From: Anisus vortex
Taxonomy: Eukaryota > Mollusca > Gastropoda > Planorbidae
NCBI GenBank assembly: GCA_949126835.1
Contig: OX421506.1
Span: 23,149,301-23,213,300 of the forward strand
Length of the DNA: 64,000 bases
Direction: 5' to 3'
In this document: positions 13,901-24,120 of the stretch, piece by piece
How positions within the stretch are numbered: position 1 is the first letter of the stretch
How the letters are laid out: every line of letters begins with the position of its first letter
Notes under the pieces: generated by a model
What the model saw: the letters and a program-made list of their open reading frames with translations, nothing else
Database searches by the model: none
Told to the model about the DNA's origin: nothing
Made by a program: the position numbers and the translations under genes

Positions 13901-16675
13901 TATTGTCTTTCCATCATTCCCCTCTTTCTTCCACCACTGGTAGTGCCCTGTCTGATTCTTTTGGCCAGTCTCTGCAATCTTGTGATGTAGCTATACCACT
14001 CTAGCTTTCTCTCCTTAACTATGGCTAGGAGATTGTCATGTCGCCCTATTGCATGATGTATTCTTTCTCATACTTTTTTGTTGGAATTGTGGTCTAAATA
14101 GCAGATGCCAAGAAAGTTTCTAAAGCATCCCATAATATAAAGCATAACATTAATTCTTCTCTCAAGGTCAGATGCCAATGATCAGGGCTCGCAGGCATAC
14201 AGGAAATTCTTCTAAACATACAATTCTTATGTCTTAAACTAAACCTTTGTTTCAGTCTAGTATTGCACTTTTATGAGAGTTTAAAAGTTGTTAAGTTGTT
14301 GGTTTTCCTGGTTTGTTCAGTTAACCCAATCCATGTCCAGATACCACTAAGGTAGAGAGAAAAATTATTTGTTTGCTGTTGCATAAAAAAATACAAGATA
14401 GGTGTATATATTCCTATTTATATGTCTTTCTAGCTATTTTTAATAGATTTCGTACTCGATTTCTAACAATTTAAAGCTTTATGTTTTATTTAAGCTTCTT
14501 TCCTCATCTTTTTTTACTGAATTTTCTTTTTTAAATATTTTTTTCATATTTCTTAAGTGAATGAAATTTTAAATCTCTTCACCAAATGCAAATTACCCGG
14601 TACTTTCTTTATAATTTCAGCTTTGTTAACTAAAACTATAATCTATAAAAAAAAAATTCATTGGCATTTTAAAATACAATGATGACTGTCAGAAAGCAAT
14701 AAATGCAAGATGCTAACCTGTGGTCAATTCAGTACATTTTGGTAGTAGGCTTACTTAAAGAGAGAGAGAGAGAAAGAAAGAGATTTTACTAGAGTGACAA
14801 TTAATTTAAAATGTTCATGTGCTTACATAATAATTTCCACCAGTGCTTTACGGAAATTTTCCCTGTCTCTTTTAGGCTGTTTAAATGAATCAATGTCACC
14901 ATTCTTCTGATTTGAATCTAAGGGTTTTAGGCGGAGAGGGAGTTTCCTTGATCGCCTCACTTCTCCTTCAAATAAATATTAATTAAATTAGGACAGAATG
15001 AACTATTTTTTACATTTATATAATTTTTTAAAAACATTTACTATAGTTGCTATATAATAAAACGTTGAAAAAAAATGATAAGAAATAGAATGATTTGTAA
15101 ACCAGCCGATATAATTGTCTTATTCTAGCAAAGTATATAGTTTTAAGTACGGTATATTGACATACCTGTGAGTTCTCCAAAAATATCAAAAGCTTCTGGG
15201 GATTGGTCCTCATTGTGTGATGACAATGTAAAATTGGGTGGATTAATGTGCCAGGCAGGTTTTGCTCTCTTTGAAGGTAATGCAGGGAGAAATCTTATTG
15301 GATCCTCTGTTAATTTTCCTCTGCTTGGACCTATGTGGGGCAACTCCTGAACAAAAAATGTACAGAATAGGTCAATTTAGTCCAAGCTTAGCCTAAGTAT
15401 TCATAGTCTTAGTGGTATAGTCTCAACTTTATGTTTCAGTATATGCTTTAAAAAGTAGGTTAGAGCAGCTAATTATGACAAACGCCTCAATATTTCAATA
15501 ATCTTATCATGTACAATGTTAAAATTTCTATTAGGGTCAATAGTATGCTGATGGGCTACATCCTGGACTCAAGATGCTGTCATGTGATCTAGTGTATTGT
15601 GTAAAATGATTAATTAAATCAATTCTCTAACATTATAAATTATTAAATTTATTGGCCCGATATTAACCCAATGTTTGGAAACAGTTTAAATATAGACAGA
15701 ATATCAATGTAGGGCCAATTATAAACTTTTTTTTTTAAATTTTATTTATACAATCTATACACATCCTAGAGCCTAATTGTCTAAGTCAGTATAAATCTTA
15801 GTTCTAGACTAAGACAATAAGTGAGAATGGTAATAGTAAGTCAGTTTAATATCATAAGTTCTAAGTATTAGGCTATAGCCTTCTTTATAAAGCCTGTGCT
15901 GTATAAGTATAGTTGTGTAGTATAACTATAAGTTTAAGTAGACCTTTTATACTAGGCCTATACTATAGTTATAGTCTATAGTCTATAGTCTATAGGTAGT
16001 AGGCCTATACTATTAGTATAATAAGTAGATAAGTGAAAAAAAATAATTTTAATTATGTTTTAATAATATTATGAATTGTAGGCCTATGTTTTATAAACAG
16101 TTTGCTGGAAACTGATAAGTAGGCCTAAGTCAGTAGGCCTAATTAGCCTAATAGTAATAGTAGGTCTATAGCAGTATAGTATTATAGTAATAGGCTATAA
16201 TTTTAGCCACATTTATATTTAACAAAAGAACACAATCAGAACATTTAGGATTATTAGTCTTGATAGTCTTTTTCTTCGAGTGTTGTCACGTTTTGTCTTT
16301 AGTTCTGTATGTTGATGACTGTATCACAAACTGTATGATGAGTGGGTAAAGTGTACACTGTAACTGTAACTGTAACTGTAAGTTGTAAGCTAGACTTGGC
16401 TCGTCACTAAAGTTAGTTGAATTTGAATAGGACTAGTTACTAGTTTAACCTAGTTAGTAAAGGCGAGTAGTAATAGTTAGTAATACTAGTACTAGTTACA
16501 CTTTTATTACACTAAGACTACTAAGTCGACTAAGACTACTATCAGACTAGTAGTAGGCCAGTAGCCGAGTAGGCCTACAAATAATTTTAATGTTAACCTA
16601 AATAAATGAATATAAAGTGAGCCCTGGCTAGCTTTAACGAAATTTAAATTTACAACTTACTATAGTATGCTCCAT
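1651..16675 (-). CDS. DNAH7: Axonemal dynein heavy chain, DNAH7/12/3 clade, N-terminal 900 residues (gene continues off the left edge)
   Basis: Single-headed inner-arm dynein heavy chain, a microtubule motor of the ciliary axoneme. Nineteen coding exons in gene order: 16675-16661, 15346-15166, 14965-14827, 13676-13568, 12950-12846, 12626-12548, 11983-11785, 10784-10665, 10073-9890, 8904-8725, 8112-7954, 7381-7268, 6779-6652, 5750-5540, 5219-5127, 4768-4622, 3989-3853, 2950-2815, 1914-1651. All introns are GT-AG, and the exons sum to 2,700 nt, exactly 900 codons, with no stop. Family landmarks: RYYYYINHGIDTEHVAPM at residues 149-166, EMREDYLLSVKKA around 197-209, IFYQGNKRKQVP in exon 9, a run around NAEEEAFGW-like text in exon 17, and NPGLRERHW at 832-840, which opens the linker (DHC_N2). 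The AAA motor and P-loops are not in the window. Start: exon 1 carries only the codons MEHTI. The clade is clear; choosing DNAH7 over DNAH12 or DNAH3 rests on recalled similarity and is less sure. Confidence 0.88.
2131..2405 (+). mobile_element. tRNA-derived SINE (family A), full-length, with 12-bp target duplication
   Basis: The head has A box TGGCCGAGCGG and B box GGTTCGAATCC, like class II (Leu/Ser) tRNAs. A non-tRNA body (GTGCTGGCC, CCGTGGCCACAGAAACT) and a TTTACTTTACTT tail follow. ACAATGTAATGA flanks it exactly at 2119-2130 and 2406-2417. It lies in dynein intron 18. Confidence 0.88.
3128..3331 (+). mobile_element. tRNA-derived SINE (family A) with 12-bp target duplication
   Basis: Same head and body as the copy at 2,131, with an internal deletion in the middle of the body. 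Flanked by ATGAGAAGAGCA at 3116-3127 and 3332-3343. Confidence 0.87.
3391..3650 (+). mobile_element. Diverged SINE, family A
   Basis: The A box GGTGGCCGAGCGGC is kept and the B box is decayed (GGGTTCTAAACC). The body landmarks ACATTAGTTGG and CACAGAAACTAGTGAA are present. Confidence 0.75.
4269..4497 (+). mobile_element. Old, strongly diverged SINE, family A
   Basis: A decayed B box (GTGTTTAAATCC) and body remnants (AGTACCCGACCTAATTTG, GAGGGCCACGCAATTCCC) appear in the family order. Dynein intron 16. Confidence 0.45.
4832..5068 (+). mobile_element. Short interspersed repeat, family C, copy 1
   Basis: About 230 bp shared with 18,300-18,525: GGACAAAAACACTTT, GCCTGAACAAACCAGGAAAA, AAAAATGCAAGACTAGACT and the tail TCTTCTTTATAGAAGGAGC. 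The tail is also shared with SINE family B. Confidence 0.75.
6921..6980 (+). mobile_element. LINE-type 3' tail fragment
   Basis: CACTCTGAGCTTACATTGTG, GTTTGTTGTCAGCAC and a terminal ATTATTATT run match the 3' end of the LINE fragment near 40,148-40,216. Confidence 0.5.
9444..9799 (+). other. LTR-like segment of unknown origin
   Basis: A GC-richer, T/G-biased stretch within dynein intron 9. It begins TGTGTAACATATG and ends near CTGTACA, with AATAAA followed by TATATAATG near its 3' end. It could be a solo LTR. I found no matching target duplication and no second copy, so the identity is uncertain. Confidence 0.25.
10290..10510 (-). mobile_element. Diverged SINE, family A, minus strand
   Basis: Reverse-oriented remnants: GTGGCCAGCACAATG (reverse of CATTGTGCTGGCCAC), CTACCCATCAGAG and TTGAACCCAAGACATT. 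A 15-base poly-C interrupts it near 10,368-10,381. Confidence 0.55.
12121..12355 (+). mobile_element. Old diverged SINE, family A
   Basis: Weak head (GGTTATCTAGTTGTTAG) with body remnants (GGGGAAAGTAATGTGCTGG, CCACACAATC). Dynein intron 6. Confidence 0.4.
16661..16675 (-). other. Dynein first coding exon: five codons with the start ATG
   Basis: Reads MEHTI followed by the donor GTAAGT, then a 1.3-kb intron. Exon 2 (15346-15166) follows in phase 0, beginning ELPHIGPSRGK. Any 5' UTR lies to the right of 16,675. The assignment depends on in-phase joining and a strong donor; no other ATG fits exon 2. Confidence 0.65.
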
Positions 16676-16807
16676 TTTTATATTTTATAGTGACCAGTTC
16701 TACGACATTGGATTAAATATTTCTTTTTAGATAAACCAAATAATGTTGTACAAAAAGGAGGGTTGCTGGCCACTATAAACAATATGGTGGCTTAAATAGC
16801 GTTTCCC

Positions 16808-16822
16808 GTTGCTAGGAGCAAT
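16808..16822. promoter_or_regulatory. Candidate RFX X-box upstream of the dynein gene
   Basis: The 15-mer GTTGCTAGGAGCAAT fits the X-box rule RYYNYY-N(1-3)-RRNRAC at all but the last base: half-sites GTTGCT and AGCAAT with a 3-base spacer. It lies 133 bp upstream of the dynein start codon, the usual distance for RFX-regulated ciliary genes. Inference from motif and position only. Confidence 0.5.
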
Positions 16823-17002
16823 TGTGAGAGGTTACGAGATTTTAAATGTTGGCACAACCTTGTCTCGCAAAATAGTGTGTTTTTGGTTTAACATTCATGC
16901 TTTGTTAGTTTCTCTTTTTAAGCGTATTGTCATTGAGTTGCCGAGTTCCTTATCTTATTACACCAAACAGTCAAAAACGAGTCAAATCAAATATTCTTTA
17001 AC

Positions 17003-17005
<3 letters not shown>

Positions 17006-17043
<38 letters not shown>
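17006..17043. repeat. (TA)n microsatellite
   Basis: About 18 TA units, close upstream of the dynein gene. Confidence 0.95.
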
Positions 17044-17044
<1 letters not shown>

Positions 17045-17171
17045 CTACTAACTACTATTATATAAATTATATATTATTATATAAATATACTTGCTAAATT
17101 GCGACATCAGGTCTTTAATTTTCACATTTCCGGTCCAATAAAGGAATAATTTCGTCTTTAAAAATGTTTAT

Positions 17172-17342
17172 CTTATCTTATAAGTTTACAGACGTTCCTT
17201 CTAGATAGAAGATTATTACGTCCACTAGGCCCAAAACTCCTGCAGGGCTACAGGGATCTGTCGGTGTCAGGGATAGAATTCGCGACGTGTCAGTTGGTTT
17301 TTGGTAGACAGTCCGGTGAACTGACCGCTGGACCAACCGCTT
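17172..17342 (-). mobile_element. tRNA-derived SINE, family B
   Basis: Reverse complement reads GGTTGGTCCAGCGGTCAG (A box), a decayed B box, CCTGCAGGAGTTTTGGGCC and the tail AATAATCTTCTATCTAGAAG, then GAACGTCTGTAAACTTATAA. It matches the plus-strand copy at 45,319-45,485. Confidence 0.78.
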
Positions 17343-18299
17343 CAATAAAGGCTCAAAAGTACAATTTCGAGACAAATTACATTTCTGCGTCACACACATG
17401 ACTGACATGATGTTTTGTATCAATAGCCTCAGACATATATGCCTACATGACCTTTCATTTTAATGCGTTCTAATTGTAGCCTAGGTCTGCATTTTACTTT
17501 TAGGTTTTGGTTGGGACGTTAATAATTATAGAGCCTATTTGTAAATATTTTCCTGCTTGTCCCAGTTAAATTCGGGCTTCCTATTGTTTCCTATTCACGC
17601 CCATTGAATAATGGATCTCTTGAAATACACGAGTTTCCTCGGAACCTCATATTATTATAAAGCCCCTGGTGGCGAACCCCTTTGTTTTTTCCCCCTCACT
17701 ACTCCCCCTTACCCACACTTACAACTTACAACCACCCACACACACACTCTCACAATCGACACCAGATAGGCCTGTTAAAGCTAGTTAAAAACTAGGATGG
17801 ACAGAACAGTAGCATTCTTCATTTAGAGCTTATAACCCCATGCTTTCTCTTCTCGTCCACATTATAGGCTATATATATAGTTCTATCCGAAAATGGTGTT
17901 CGTAAACGACGTTGGGGAAACGAGGGGAGGAGGAGGCATCGTCTATAGTCTAGCCTTGTATCTATTAATATCTCCCACAAATATGGATGATATAAAAAGG
18001 AGAAAAAAATGAGTAAAAGAATTCTTCAATGGTGAATTTAATCACAATAATATACTACTAATTATTATGTAACTATTAATCATTCGTTTATAAACTGCAA
18101 GGTTTATAACTAGTGAATATTCCCAATTGACAAGAGTAACACCATTAGTCAAATCACTAAACCTAGAAACACTAGAGGACAGAAGGGCAAAGAGTAAAGA
18201 GTAAAGTAGTAATAATACATAAGGCATTAAACTCTAATTTAGAATTAGGCCTAGGCCTACAGCCCAATAACAACCTGCTGCAAAGCTCAGATAAACATC

Positions 18300-18525
18300 A
18301 AGACAAAAACACTTTCCTATGCGAGAACAAATGCATAAAAGTACTCTTTCTTCCCGAGTGGCATTCGGGCATGGAATGGGTCGCCTGAACAAACCAGGAA
18401 AACCAGTAACTTATCATTTAAAACATCAATAAAAATGCAAGACTAGACTCGGACCACGGATGAGCGTAGGACGCAATAATCTTCTTTATAGAAGGAGCGT
18501 CTGTAATGTATTAGATAAGATAAGT
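18300..18525 (+). mobile_element. Short interspersed repeat, family C, copy 2
   Basis: Matches 4,832-5,068 along its length: GCCTGAACAAACCAGGAAAA, AAAAATGCAAGACTAGACT. It ends with AATAATCTTCTTTATAGAAG and GAGCGTCTGTAATG. Confidence 0.78.
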
Positions 18526-18956
18526 TAATCGTCTTTTTATTGCAACTTCGTTTTCTGCATCTATTTGTTATTTAGGTTAGTGTTTAGTGCCCGTTTGAGT
18601 TTATTTTTACAAATGCGTCATTACCTCCCTTAGACCAAACATGTCAGTCTCAGTCATTTATATATATATATCGAATTACCTGTGTTTAACTAATATTCTC
18701 TCCAGGTTTGAAATAATTCGATATGGTCACGGGCTCATAATTTGACACTAACTTGACATTTGAGAGCATCGCTTTTTTTTTTGTTATTGTTGTTCATGTT
18801 GTTTTTTTTGGTTTTACTCATCAAAATGGGCGAAAAAAAATTCGATAGTGCGTAAACTATAATATATACACTATATAAAACTATATTAAATAGGCAAACT
18901 AAATAAATAATTTGTTCCAAGACTTCAAAATTTGAAGCAGATAAATGAGATTGACA

Positions 18957-19057
18957 CACGTGTGTATGTGTGAGAGAGAGAGAGAGGGATTGAGTGAGCG
19001 TGTGTAACTTAGTGTGAGTGTGTGTGCGTGCACGTGAGTGTGTGCTTGTGATACTAA
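18957..19057. repeat. GT/GA-rich simple repeat
   Basis: Interrupted (GT)n and (GA)n runs giving purine-pyrimidine alternation over about 100 bp. Confidence 0.9.
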
Positions 19058-19851
19058 TATACATTACAACATCATGTCACAATATTTACGTTTGCTCTTC
19101 GAAACATGTTATATTGTGTGGTGCCACTCAGTATAGGCCTCTCTCACTCTATATATATATATCAACTGGAGCGAGCGTGCTTCATAAATTTAGCTGATTT
19201 TGTGCAACCTTGGCCTTTGAGCTGGAGCAGGAAATTTTTGCCACGGGAAAGGGGTGGTAAAACTTCGTAAAGTTTAGACCACGAAAATCAGATGTTATTG
19301 TGCGTAATTACGGGTTATAAATAGATATATGCGTTTAGAATGTGCCCTATCAATATTCCAGAGGCGAGTGAAGGGGATTAGAAACTTTACTCATACCTTC
19401 CTCGACCTAATTTACGTTGCACTTTCGTGCCTGCAAGCAACTAGAAACTAAAAAAAAAACGCAACCCGTCTTTGATTTACCGGCGGTAGGCTCACTTCCG
19501 TTTTCCCTGTGTTTTGTACTCGGAGGTTAGGGTTCAAACGTTAAAGTGGAACAAGGACGTCTTACTACTGGATCGCTCGCGTGCGTAGTGCGTAGGCATC
19601 TCGGCATGACGTAGGTCGTGCTTCGTTCTGACACTTAGAACACTAAGTTACTTCACTAAGCTACTATATCTTACATAGGCGCTTGCTTCTATCTTTATTT
19701 GTGTTTATATAGATCTATATAAAGTTATAATGAAAATTAGTAGGCAGTTATATTAATAGGCCTAATATGTGTCTTGCGTTATGAGATAGCCAAATGCGCT
19801 TTGAAAACGATATACATGTAGTACATGCGAATATGTGAATAGGGCGTTTGC

Positions 19852-19877
19852 AATCACGTGACAAAAAGCACGTGATT
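19852..19877. promoter_or_regulatory. Inverted pair of CACGTG E-boxes
   Basis: AATCACGTG, an 8-base spacer, then CACGTGATT, forming a palindrome. The CACGTG cores suit bHLH factors of the MYC/MITF/USF type. No gene start is recognised beside it. Confidence 0.35.
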
Positions 19878-22800
19878 TGTGTTTACTTTTTGTAATGGTG
19901 TACAAGTAATAATGGCCGCTGTATTAATAAAGTTTCATATAGGCTCGAGCTTTTTTAAGTCTTATTAAGATTTAAGCTGTATTATGTATGTTAAATAAAA
20001 TAGGCTATTTTATTATTATCATAGACATAGATCATAGACGATGTGAGCCTATTAGTGACTTGACTAGATAGGCTATTCACTAGTATTCACCAACACTATC
20101 ACTTGACATCGTAGCCTAGCCTACGAAAGTGTAGGCCTATAAAGTGAAATTGAAAGTGTAAATAGGTCTAGCCGGCCCTAGCCTATTCACATTAATCAAT
20201 TAATCTACAGTACTACTATTTACCTCCTTATTTTTGAGTAGGATAGCCAATATTCAGATGTGAATTTTGCATGATAAAGAACAACTTCACTTTTACCACG
20301 TTACATTTGTACCTCAAGTGGGTTCTTATATTTACACAAATACGTCACTAAAAACTTAAGCCACGCCCACTAAGAACGCTCTATAGGCCTACATGACAGT
20401 GCCCTCACATAGGAGAAGCAGAAGGGGGGCATATGCCCGGGGGCGACACTTCCAGGGGGGCGGCAAATGTAGTCTAAATATAGCAAATATAGCACTAAAC
20501 TAGCAGTTACAGTATGCAAGGGGGCGGCGCTGAAACTTTTGCCCTGGGGCGCTACATAAGCTTGTAAAGGCTCTGATTATACATTCAGTACTGTACATGT
20601 ATGGGCTATAATTAAATATATATTAAATGCAAAATTGTCCACGTTAAAATGCATGCTTTATTGTGTTATATGAAAGCGGGGACTGGATTGACCATTAAAG
20701 AAAATAAGCACATGCATTCCTTGGGCATCAATAGGGAGGGGGGACCAATATTACATCCGAGTAGGCCTAATTTAGGCCTTACAAAGGCCTATGTATACAT
20801 GGCTGAATCCTGGCTGATGTGGTATAAGACTGCAAAAAGTCCAGATAACCCAGGATCCACAGAATGGGGCCCCACAGCCCCACATAAAATTAGACGAAAA
20901 AGAATTCGCAATTCTAGCAAAATTAGAAGAAAACTTTTCATTCTAAAAAGTGGAAATAAACAAAAAATATATCCATTACTGTAAATTATTGTTTTATATT
21001 TTAAATTAGCCTACATATATAATTATTAGGGGCTCTAGGGTAACAAAATCTTTGTATTACTTAGGGCCTCTTATCCAACCCTGTATATGCCTTATAGGCT
21101 TATACAATTTAATAATTAATGGCCTCTGTAAGGGCCCTGGAGGTGGGGAAAAAGGGCAGTTATATGTTTTTTATATTCAATTATAGAACTTGTAGGGCTA
21201 TTTGTATTTATTTTTTTACTGTAGTGTGAACTACAGCTGGAAGTTGGAAATAAATAACATATAGAGATATATCCCAAACGTATAAATGTATGGGGAGATG
21301 GGTGACTAATAAGAGATGCCTCAGTACTCCAATACAACTGTTACATTACGAAAACAAAATGTGAGGGTTAAACTTGCGAGACCAACTACCCTCTGCTATA
21401 TTATGTATTCCCCCACAGTCGCTACCTCTACGGTACGTTGATACATGCACTGAAAAGCAATGCAGAATACTGAGTCCGACCTCCCCCACCCCCTCCCCTC
21501 CCCCACGCCTAGTGCCAACACTCCGAATCTCGCTACTACTATCAAAGTTTCAAATCGACACAACGGGGACCAACGGCGTCTAACTGTAGTGGGGGAGGGA
21601 AAGTATTTCTGGAAGAGAGCGGGAAGGGGGGACGAGAGAGAATGAGGTAGGGGAGCATCTAGAAAAGGCGGAAGGGGGGGGGGGGTGCTCGGTGGCAGAA
21701 TTGTAACAGATGGCCTGGCATCTTTAGATCCCTGCGCCGGGTCGTGACATAGACCGTAGACACATCTGGCACGTGAGATAAGGCGTGAGATGAGCCTCTC
21801 CCCCTCCCTCTCTCTCTCTCTCTGTGTGCGCGTGCACGATCGTTGTAAACTCTAAACAAACCCAATCGCTACAACTTTGCGCAAGAGAAAGTGACGCCTA
21901 TGTTCTTCGTGAGCTTGGCCAGTGCTCCAGTGAAAATGTACTGCCGAAAACAACAACAAACCACCCCTCCCCCTCCTCCTTTTCCTAACTAAAAATTGTC
22001 GTAATTGACACTTAATTTAAAGTCCTATCTCATATTATACCTTTGCTTATCTTATATGTTAAGCAATGAATAAGTTCTTTCTCTACAGAAGATTATTTGT
22101 TTCCGACGCTTATCCTTGATTTGAGATTAGGATTTGATGTAAATGTAATGAACAAAATGAATTATGTTAATGCTGTTTTTTTTTTTTTTTTAGGTTTGTT
22201 CGGGTAACTTAGTTTCGTGGCACTCTGAAAGAAGAAGAATTTATATGAATTTGACATTCCATTAAAAAAAAACACTTTAGAATAAGAAAGTTTTCTATCT
22301 TCTTATCTTTCTGTGCATTATATATTATGCCTATTATTATGCCGTGTTTCTGCGTTAGAAATGTATGTTGACCAGCACAATATATTCGCCTAATATTGGT
22401 CCAACATTAGGTCAAGATTTAAATATCGACACAATATTGGAGCAATAGGCTATAATATTTATATATAGGCTATATATAGGCCTATATTAGTTTTTTTAAA
22501 GTGTGCTGTTAGGGTCACTACTTATAATGTGGCCTAAGACGTATTTATTTTTACTAAAGTGGTCCACGCAACTAACACCCAGTGACGCTTAGTAATCTTC
22601 TATATAGAAGTAACTTAAAAGATTGCACTGTTATCTATAGGCTAACCCCCCGCCCCCTGAAATTAAAAAAAAATATCTTTTTCAACAGATTTTTAAAAAA
22701 TATGTACTAAATTCGCAAAAAAAATGGTAAATGTTTGTCACGCGAAAGTTCAGCCCCCCCCCCCCCCCCTCCCCTCCTGGAAAAAAATGCTGGCTTCGCC

Positions 22801-23601
22801 CCTGCTTGTATTCCTTGGAAACATTATTTATAAGCTTAAAACCACTGAGTGCTGTAAGTAATCTAGATATATTTCCTTGTTGTTATTTTTTAATTCTTTA
22901 TTCTCTTCTGTTGAAAATAGATAAGCCCATATCTAGGCACCGGCCTTCGTAATTTTTAAGTTATTATTTTCATTTTCATATTGGAATTCAAAATCTTAAG
23001 TTAATTTGGATTGTTATTAAATTCACCTTAATAGGACCTATAATTATGCCTACCAGATCTAAAAAAAAAGTTCATCTTTAAGAATAGATAGGTCTACTTA
23101 AATTAGACCCATAGCCCATAGCCCATATGACATATGCCTAATATTGAGGGACTAATTGAGTAAGCTTTTTAAAGTCGCGACCCATCTATAATAAAAGTAG
23201 ATTCTAAATATATTAAAAAAAACACATAGGTGTTAATGCTAACAATAAATAAAACGTGTCATCAACTCTCCATAATATGCAGGGCAAAGTGGGTAGATCT
23301 ATTCAAAGACCAATAAATAGCCTAATCTTAGCCTATGGACTAACTAAATGGCCATGTCAGTCGCTTGCTGGCACAGTTCAATAATTTGTGTCAAGGGGAC
23401 ATAAATGCGTTCGTGAGGGAGTGTCATGCCTGACACACACAATACGCAAGTTACTTTATTTCTTGACCATAAACTCCATGCGCTATTTTTTTTTCTTTTG
23501 TGTAAGTGTCACAGTCTGACATTCCATTTCAACCACTCAGACTATCTAGCGTAGGCACGCATATAATTTGAACACATTTATTTCCTATGTCGATGCTTCT
23601 A

Positions 23602-23629
23602 TTTATTATAATTAATTAATTATAATAAA
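23602..23629. repeat. Perfect 28-bp AT palindrome
   Basis: TTTATTATAATTAA followed at once by its exact reverse complement. Could extrude as a cruciform or be chance in AT-rich DNA. Confidence 0.8.
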
Positions 23630-23997
23630 CTTTGGTTTGAAAATTTTGTACCAGAAATGTGTTTAGTAAATTAATTTCATCCTTAGTTTTTGAAATAAAT
23701 AAAGGACTATTTCGTGTCAGTTACTTTACTGTAGACATTTGGACTATTTGACATTAACGTTATAAGGTAAGATAATATTATGAGACAAATTAACAAGTGA
23801 TAAACTAAATACGGAGTTTTTTATTTTTAAAATCATTATTTATTAAATTATCAATGCTTAAATCAATAAATATCAGTAAAAATTGCGTTTTTTTAAAATA
23901 ATAACATTACCCTTCCTTTAGCAGTCTTACATTCTCTAGGACCAAATCACAACCGAACAGGTGCGAATAAGTTTGCTCATGCGCGAAGCAAACCATA

Positions 23998-24120
23998 CGC
24001 CATTTTGGATTTGAATGTCGGAGAGGGTCTAATGAGTGGAAAACATTGAAAAATAAACTAAATCTACTTAGTGATTGTTTCGATTTTAAGTATTATCGGT
24101 CCACCAGGGCCTTCTTTTCG
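23998..24120 (+). promoter_or_regulatory. Probable promoter and non-coding first exon of beta-catenin
   Basis: CGCCATTTTG at 23,998-24,007 is a YY1 site (AAAATGGCG on the other strand), a motif common just downstream of animal transcription starts. About 110 bp later, TTTTCG is followed by a strong donor GTAAGA at 24,121. The first coding exon at 27,466 begins with a splice acceptor, so an upstream non-coding exon is required, and this is the best candidate. It implies an intron 1 of 3.3 kb. Exon start not resolved. Confidence 0.45.

Larger units (their letters stand above)
16676..23990. other. Intergenic region between the dynein gene and the beta-catenin promoter
   Basis: About 7.3 kb without a recognisable gene. 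It holds a (TA)n microsatellite, a minus-strand SINE (17,172-17,342), a second short element (18,300-18,525), GT/GA simple repeats near 18,957-19,057, a paired E-box palindrome (19,852-19,877), a pyrimidine-rich stretch around 21,470-21,510, (CT)n near 21,795-21,825, poly-C near 22,753 and a perfect 28-bp AT palindrome (23,602-23,629). Open frames here (for example 20,649-20,984) match nothing I know. Confidence 0.7.

Noticed and set aside
19839..20385. Possible transposon with TAGGGCGTT / AACGCTCTA ends
   Set aside because: Only about nine bases match, with a mismatch, and there is no target duplication.
20649..20984. 111-codon open frame
   Set aside because: No similarity recognised, low-complexity basic C-terminus, intergenic repeats nearby.
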